Of a stretch of DNA of 19,565 nucleotides, positions 15,720-19,565 are shown one piece after another. The DNA is from an uncultured Lachnospiraceae bacterium. GTDB taxonomy: Bacteria; Bacillota; Clostridia; Lachnospirales; Lachnospiraceae. Under the pieces are notes generated by a model. It worked only from the letters and a program-made list of their open reading frames with translations, was not told where the DNA came from and made no database searches. Location of the stretch: contig CAMPAP010000010.1 of assembly GCA_946631935.1 (NCBI GenBank), positions 1 to 19,565 of the forward strand, read 5' to 3'. The number at the start of each line of letters is the position of its first letter. Within the stretch, counting starts at the first letter, position 1. Both the position numbers and the translations under genes were made by a program.

Positions 15720-16906
15720 TGGGATTTTTTTCGAAATTTTTTAAGAACAAAAAAATATGGGAAGAATCTGATACTTATGAAGATGAAGAGGTTGTCTATA
15801 CAAGGGACGGTATAGATTTTCATGACCAGACCCAGAGGACCAGATATATCGCAGAGTGTCTTGAACAGATCCGCGAGGGATCCCATGAGATGGAGGTCCT
15901 TAAAGGTGAGTATGACAGGGTCACATCATATCTTAAGGATATGGAGGAGATCGAAGCGCTTCCCGATTCCGAGCGCTCAGAGCTCAATGCGGTAGCAAGA
16001 CAGCTTGTTACATATGAAGAAGATATTGAAAAATTCAGAACCCGCTCGTCACCTCTTACGGATGAGCAGTTCGCATCCCTTAGAAGACGGGAAAAAGAGA
16101 TCCCGTCCGGCCTTGAGAAGATCAAGGAAAATGAGAGAATGGCCATCCTTATAAGGAAGGACCTTCGAAGACTGGACGGAGAAAGAAAAGCCCTTGCCTT
16201 CCGTGAAAACGAGCTGAATGAGACCATGGAGAATATGAGAGGTATGGCTGTCATCTTTTCCGTTGCGGCAGCTGCTCTTCTGATCATTTTAGCTGTTATG
16301 CAGTTTGCCTTTGGGATGGAAGTTTACATCGGATATTTTCTTACCATTGCAAGCTGTGCCATTGCGATAACGGTTGTGTGTGTCAGGTTCATTGACGCAA
16401 ACCATGAGCTTGAAAGATCTTCGGGCGGAATGGGAAAACTCATACAGCTTCAGAACACTGTTAAGATCAGATATGTGAATAACAGAAATCTTCTGTCTTA
16501 TCTATATATAAAGTTCGACTGCAAGAACGGAAGGGAGCTTGAAGAACTCTGGAGCATGTATTCTAAGGAAGCGGAAGACAGAAGGCAGTTTTCCGAGAAT
16601 TCATCCGGTGCCGAGCTTGCAAGAGAAGACCTGATCAGGTTTATGAGAAGACACAGGATCAGCGATCCTTTAAGATGGATAGATCAGATCCCCGCACTGC
16701 TTGACAAAAGGGAGATGGTGGAGCTCAGACACGGATATATATTAAGACGTCAGGCACTGAGAGAGCAGATAGAGTATAATAACGATCTGGCGAAGAAAGC
16801 AAAGGATGAGATCACATCGGTGGCTAAGGCTTATCCCATGTATGCTGCGGAGATCCTTGAGATGACCGAAAGGTTTGAAACCGAAGGAAGCCTTCAGGAT
16901 TACTGA
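15719..16906 (+). CDS. Coiled-coil protein with a two-helix membrane hairpin
   Basis: A 395-residue protein. The N-terminus MGFFSKFFKNKK is amphipathic and basic. Residues about 40-75 and 90-170 are charged, heptad-like helices (coiled coil). Two closely spaced membrane helices follow, about 175-198 (VIFSVAAAALLIILAVMQFAF) and 202-222 (YIGYFLTIASCAIAITVVCV), separated by three or four residues. They make a hairpin with both long arms on the same, presumably cytoplasmic, side. Residues about 225-395 are again charged and helical (REMVELRHGYILRRQALREQ). No catalytic motif is visible. Last gene of the operon, starting inside the previous stop (TGATG). It could tether the DUF5717/DUF5716/TPR proteins to the membrane; that is inferred from topology and gene order only. 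I do not recognise a named family. No clear terminator follows it. Confidence 0.8.
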   Translation: MGFFSKFFKNKKIWEESDTYEDEEVVYTRDGIDFHDQTQRTRYIAECLEQIREGSHEMEVLKGEYDRVTSYLKDMEEIEALPDSERSELNAVARQLVTYEEDIEKFRTRSSPLTDEQFASLRRREKEIPSGLEKIKENERMAILIRKDLRRLDGERKALAFRENELNETMENMRGMAVIFSVAAAALLIILAVMQFAFGMEVYIGYFLTIASCAIAITVVCVRFIDANHELERSSGGMGKLIQLQNTVKIRYVNNRNLLSYLYIKFDCKNGRELEELWSMYSKEAEDRRQFSENSSGAELAREDLIRFMRRHRISDPLRWIDQIPALLDKREMVELRHGYILRRQALREQIEYNNDLAKKAKDEITSVAKAYPMYAAEILEMTERFETEGSLQDY

Positions 16907-16924
16907 AAAAAATAAGTTAAGATT

Positions 16925-16937
16925 GCGGCCGGGCCGC
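16925..16937. repeat. GC-rich palindrome between the coiled-coil gene and purC
   Basis: GCGGCC and GGCCGC around a single G, a perfect 13-base palindrome. No T-run follows, so it is not a standard terminator. It might be a weak processing hairpin or a protein site. Confidence 0.5.
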
Positions 16938-16957
16938 TGAATAAAGCCGTATATATC

Positions 16958-16985
16958 GGCAAGAATTAAAAGGCAAGAATTAAAA
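16958..16985 (+). repeat. Exact 14-bp tandem duplication before purC
   Basis: GGCAAGAATTAAAA occurs twice with no spacer (16958-16971 and 16972-16985). It ends five bases before the GAGGAG ribosome site of purC. It looks like a recent slippage event or a doubled leader element. Confidence 0.9.
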
Positions 16986-17001
16986 TACGAGGAGAAAGAA
17001 A

Positions 17002-17874
17002 ATGGAAGAATTAAAGCCCGTAAAAGAGGGAAAGGTAAGAGAGATCTATGACAACGGAGATTCTCTGATAATGGTTGCGACGGACAGGATCAGCTGTTTT
17101 GATGTGATCCTTCACAATACCGTTACAAAGAAAGGAACGGTTCTTACCCAGATTTCAAAATTCTGGTTTGATTACACAAAGGATCTTGTTCCCAATCACA
17201 TGATCACCGTTGATAATGACGAAATGCCCGAATTTTTCAGACAGGATCGTTTCAAGGGCAATTCAATGATGTGCAGGAAACTTGACATGCTTCCTCTTGA
17301 GTGCATCGTAAGGGGATACATAACAGGAAGCGGCTGGGCTTCATATCAGAAGGACGGAACCGTATGCGGCATCAGACTTCCCGAAGGACTTAAGGAATCC
17401 GAAAAACTCCCTGAGCCTATTTATACCCCCTCCACAAAGGCGGAGATCGGTGATCATGACGAGAATATCTCCTATGAGCAGAGCATTGCCCATCTTGAAA
17501 AGCATTATCCCGGAAAAGGCGAAGAATATGCAAAGAAGTTAAAGGATCTTACCATCGCACTTTACAAAAAATGTGCCGATTATGCCCTTACAAGAGGCAT
17601 CATCATTGCAGATACAAAATTTGAATTCGGACTTGATGAAGACGGAAACATAGTTCTTGCGGATGAGATGCTCACTCCCGACTCATCAAGATTCTGGCCC
17701 CTTGAAGGTTATGAAGCAGGAAAGAGCCAGCCTTCATTTGACAAACAGTTTGCACGTGACTGGCTTAAGGCCAATGACGGAAAGCATGACTGGACTCTTC
17801 CTCAGGACATTGTTGACAAGACCATCGAAAAATATCTCGAAGGTTACAGACTCTTAACAGGAAAGGAACTTTGA
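17002..17874 (+). CDS. purC: SAICAR synthetase (phosphoribosylaminoimidazole-succinocarboxamide synthase)
   Basis: A 290-residue cytosolic enzyme that joins aspartate to CAIR with ATP, giving SAICAR in de novo purine synthesis. Family hallmarks are clear: GKVREIYD (10-17) in the ATP loop, ATDRISCFDV (26-35), LPLECIVRGYITGSGWASY (98-115), YTPSTKAEIGDHDENIS (141-157) and IIADTKFEFGLDEDG (201-215) with LADEMLTPDSSRFW. It is the longer form of about 290-300 residues rather than the roughly 240-residue Bacillus/E. coli form. GAGGAG seven bases upstream sets the start. It is one base away from purB, whose product takes the next step (SAICAR to AICAR), so the pair is co-transcribed. No convincing promoter is visible; it may sit in 16907-17001 or be read from upstream. 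Confidence 0.97.
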   Translation: MEELKPVKEGKVREIYDNGDSLIMVATDRISCFDVILHNTVTKKGTVLTQISKFWFDYTKDLVPNHMITVDNDEMPEFFRQDRFKGNSMMCRKLDMLPLECIVRGYITGSGWASYQKDGTVCGIRLPEGLKESEKLPEPIYTPSTKAEIGDHDENISYEQSIAHLEKHYPGKGEEYAKKLKDLTIALYKKCADYALTRGIIIADTKFEFGLDEDGNIVLADEMLTPDSSRFWPLEGYEAGKSQPSFDKQFARDWLKANDGKHDWTLPQDIVDKTIEKYLEGYRLLTGKEL

Positions 17875-17875
17875 A

Positions 17876-19336
17876 ATGAGCTCTACTGACAGATACCAAA
17901 GCCCGCTCTCCGAGAGATACGCAAGTAAGGAGATGCAGTATATTTTTTCACAGGATAAAAAATTCCGTACATGGAGAAAGCTGTGGATAGCGCTTGCAGA
18001 GACTGAGATGGAACTGGGGCTTTCCGAAAACGGAAAACCCGTCATCACTCAGGAGATGATAGATGAATTAAAGGCTCACGCAGAGGACATTAATTACGAT
18101 GTTGCAAGAGAAAAAGAAAAGGAAGTGCGCCATGATGTAATGAGCCATGTATATGCTTACGGACAGCAGTGCCCCAAGGCAGCCGGCATCATACACCTTG
18201 GCGCTACCAGCTGCTATGTCGGGGATAATACCGATATCATCCTTATGAAGGAAGCTCTTGAACTTGTCAGGAGCAAGCTCATAAATGTCATTGCAAACCT
18301 TTCCGATTTTGCGACCACTTACAAGGATCTTCCCACTCTTGCTTTTACACATTTCCAGCCTGCACAGCCCACTACCGTAGGCAAGAGAGCAACCCTCTGG
18401 ATCAATGAGTTCATGATGGATCTTGAGGACCTTGATTATGTTCTCGGATCACTGAAACTTCTCGGTTCAAAGGGAACCACCGGTACCCAGGCTTCGTTTA
18501 AGGAGCTGTTCAACGGTGATGATGAGACCATAGATAAGATCGATCCCATGATAGCGTCAAAAATGGGATTTGATGATGTTTACCCTGTTTCCGGTCAGAC
18601 TTATTCCCGTAAGGTTGATACAAGGGTTGTAAACGTCCTTGCAGGGATCGCGGCATCCGCTCACAAGATGAGTAACGATATAAGACTTCTCCAGCATTTA
18701 AAGCAGGTAGAGGAGCCTTTTGAAAAGAGCCAGATCGGATCTTCCGCAATGGCTTATAAGAGAAATCCCATGAGATCCGAAAGGATAGCATCCCTTGCAA
18801 GATATGTGATTGTGGATGCGCTTAATCCTGCCATTACATCCAGTGTACAGTGGTTTGAAAGAACCCTTGATGATTCGGCCAACAAAAGACTTTCGGTTCC
18901 CGAAGGCTTCCTTGCAACGGACGGCATCTTAGACCTTTGCATGAACATCACCGCCAAGGGTGGAATGAAGGTATATCCCAAGGTTATCGAAAAACAGTTC
19001 ATGGCAGAGATACCCTTCATGGCTACCGAGAACATCATGATGGATGCTGTGAAAAACGGCGGAAACCGTCAGGAGCTTCACGAGAAGATCAGGAAGCTTT
19101 CCATGGAAGCCGGAAGACATGTTAAGGAAGAAGGCGCAGACAACGACCTTCTTGAACTTATAGCAGCGGATGAAAGCTTCGGAATGAGCATCGACGATCT
19201 GAAGAGATCACTTAAGCCGGAGAATTATGTGGGACGTGCACCCAGACAGGTTGAAGTATATCTCAGAGACTATGTAAAGCCTGTTCTTGATGCCAATAAG
19301 GACTCTCTGGGACTTAAGGCCGATATTAATGTCTGA
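17876..19336 (+). CDS. purB: Adenylosuccinate lyase, long (eukaryote-like) form
   Basis: A 486-residue cytosolic fumarase-superfamily lyase acting twice in purine synthesis: SAICAR to AICAR plus fumarate, and adenylosuccinate to AMP plus fumarate. Visible landmarks are RHDVMSHV (H86), IIHLGATSCYVGDNTD (105-120), THFQPAQPTTVGKR (H159, general acid), GTTGTQASF (200-208) and the flexible signature loop IGSSAMAYKRNPMRSER (S289, catalytic base). It is longer than the roughly 430-residue Bacillus enzyme and reads remarkably like animal ADSL (RTWRKLW, PKAAGIIHLGATSCYVGDNT, SVQWFERTLDDSAN, PFMATENI). AGGAAAGGA in the last codons of purC provides its ribosome site; one base separates the genes. Confidence 0.97.
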   Translation: MSSTDRYQSPLSERYASKEMQYIFSQDKKFRTWRKLWIALAETEMELGLSENGKPVITQEMIDELKAHAEDINYDVAREKEKEVRHDVMSHVYAYGQQCPKAAGIIHLGATSCYVGDNTDIILMKEALELVRSKLINVIANLSDFATTYKDLPTLAFTHFQPAQPTTVGKRATLWINEFMMDLEDLDYVLGSLKLLGSKGTTGTQASFKELFNGDDETIDKIDPMIASKMGFDDVYPVSGQTYSRKVDTRVVNVLAGIAASAHKMSNDIRLLQHLKQVEEPFEKSQIGSSAMAYKRNPMRSERIASLARYVIVDALNPAITSSVQWFERTLDDSANKRLSVPEGFLATDGILDLCMNITAKGGMKVYPKVIEKQFMAEIPFMATENIMMDAVKNGGNRQELHEKIRKLSMEAGRHVKEEGADNDLLELIAADESFGMSIDDLKRSLKPENYVGRAPRQVEVYLRDYVKPVLDANKDSLGLKADINV

Positions 19337-19362
19337 TGGGGATAAATTCGAAAATGCTTTCA

Positions 19363-19382
19363 TGCTTTACTAAAATAAAGCA
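19363..19382. repeat. Inverted repeat overlapping the purA -35 box
   Basis: TGCTTTA (19363-19369) pairs with TAAAGCA (19376-19382) across CTAAAA. It covers the -35 hexamer, a place where a repressor could act. It could also be a weak terminator for purB, but no T-run follows. Confidence 0.45.
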
Positions 19383-19394
19383 ATACTTTATAAT
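19366..19394 (+). promoter_or_regulatory. purA promoter
   Basis: TTTACT (-35, 19366-19371) and consensus TATAAT (-10, 19389-19394) at 17-base spacing. The RNA would start near 19401, giving a leader of about 46 bases that contains the ATGCAT-TTT-ATGCAT hairpin (about 19410-19425). The same two hexamers and spacing occur in front of the DUF5717 operon. Confidence 0.8.
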
Positions 19395-19446
19395 GTATCT
19401 CGTTGCGAAAATGCATTTTATGCATCAAAGAAAGGCGGAGTTTTAA

Positions 19447-19565
19447 ATGGTAACAGCAATAGTAGGAGCTAACTGGGGTGATGAAGGCAAGGGTAAGATA
19501 ACCGATATGCTTGCCGCAGACAGCGATATCATCATCAGATTTCAGGGCGGAGCAAACGCGGGACA
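19447..19565 (+). CDS. purA: Adenylosuccinate synthetase, N-terminal part
   Basis: Only the first 39 codons are inside the window; the gene runs off the right edge. MVTAIVGANWGDEGKGKITD carries the GTP-binding P-loop-like GDEGKGK with the catalytic Asp of WGDE, and IIIRFQGGANAG is the next conserved block. The enzyme makes adenylosuccinate from IMP, aspartate and GTP, the substrate of the purB product just upstream. AAAGGCGGAG provides the ribosome site before ATG. It has its own promoter although it follows purB closely. Asn precedes WGDEGKGK where many bacteria have Gln; I believe this is common in Clostridia. Confidence 0.95.
   Translation, partial: MVTAIVGANWGDEGKGKITDMLAADSDIIIRFQGGANAG

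Larger units (their letters stand above)
19349..19423 (+). repeat. Paired CGAAAATGC motifs flanking the purA promoter
   Basis: CGAAAATGC, followed four or five bases later by ATGC, occurs at 19349-19365 and again at 19406-19423, one copy on each side of the purA promoter. The first copy with its leading AAATT partly resembles the PurR box (CGAA core), but the copies are direct rather than inverted. Operator function is a guess. Confidence 0.4.

Noticed and set aside
16923..16955. Possible purC promoter (TTGCGG ... TATATA)
   Set aside because: The spacer is 21 bases and the -35 is poor, so I could not support a promoter.

Overview
The window looks like chromosome of a low-to-mid GC Firmicute, most probably a Lachnospiraceae member (Butyrivibrio/Roseburia-like Clostridia). 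The reasons are a DUF5717/DUF5716-type gene pair (families I recall mainly from Lachnospiraceae), a perfect CIRCE heat-shock operator, AGGAGG ribosome sites, sigma-A-type promoters, and the long PurB and PurC forms seen in these Clostridia. All real genes are on the + strand. Coding density is high, no intergenic stretch exceeds 300 bases, and I see no tRNA, rRNA, CRISPR array, insertion sequence or phage gene. Family assignments come from reading the sequence and from remembered family motifs; no database search was run.

Region 1 (about 100-7616) is a tight seven-gene operon: a secreted transglutaminase-like protein, a multi-TM GGDEF diguanylate cyclase, a bacteriohemerythrin fused to a HIT-like domain, trpS, a double-domain GT2 glycosyltransferase, an SseB-like protein and a small acidic protein. 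Several neighbours overlap or nearly touch. The operon seems to end at a hairpin that is also the CIRCE element.

Region 2 (7583-9907) is monocistronic htpG (Hsp90). It has a CIRCE palindrome, a TTGACT-17-TATTAT promoter, an AGGAGG site and a strong intrinsic terminator. HrcA control of htpG is not the Bacillus arrangement, and CIRCE lies upstream of the -35 box.

Region 3 (9909-16906) is a four-gene operon with its own extended -10 promoter. It encodes a 1208-residue DUF5717-type protein (beta modules around a long helical repeat region), a DUF5716-type protein that reads like an Hsp70/ASKHA protein with worn-out nucleotide motifs, a TPR protein, and a coiled-coil protein with a two-helix membrane hairpin. 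The genes touch or overlap (1-base gap, TAATG, TGATG), so the products probably act together. This is the best candidate in the window for an undescribed system: a membrane-tied, chaperone-like assembly beside Hsp90. Its function is unknown.

Region 4 (16907-19565) carries purine genes: purC and purB (one base apart), then the start of purA behind its own promoter, which is flanked by repeated motifs. PurB and PurA together make AMP from IMP, and PurC and PurB act consecutively in IMP synthesis.
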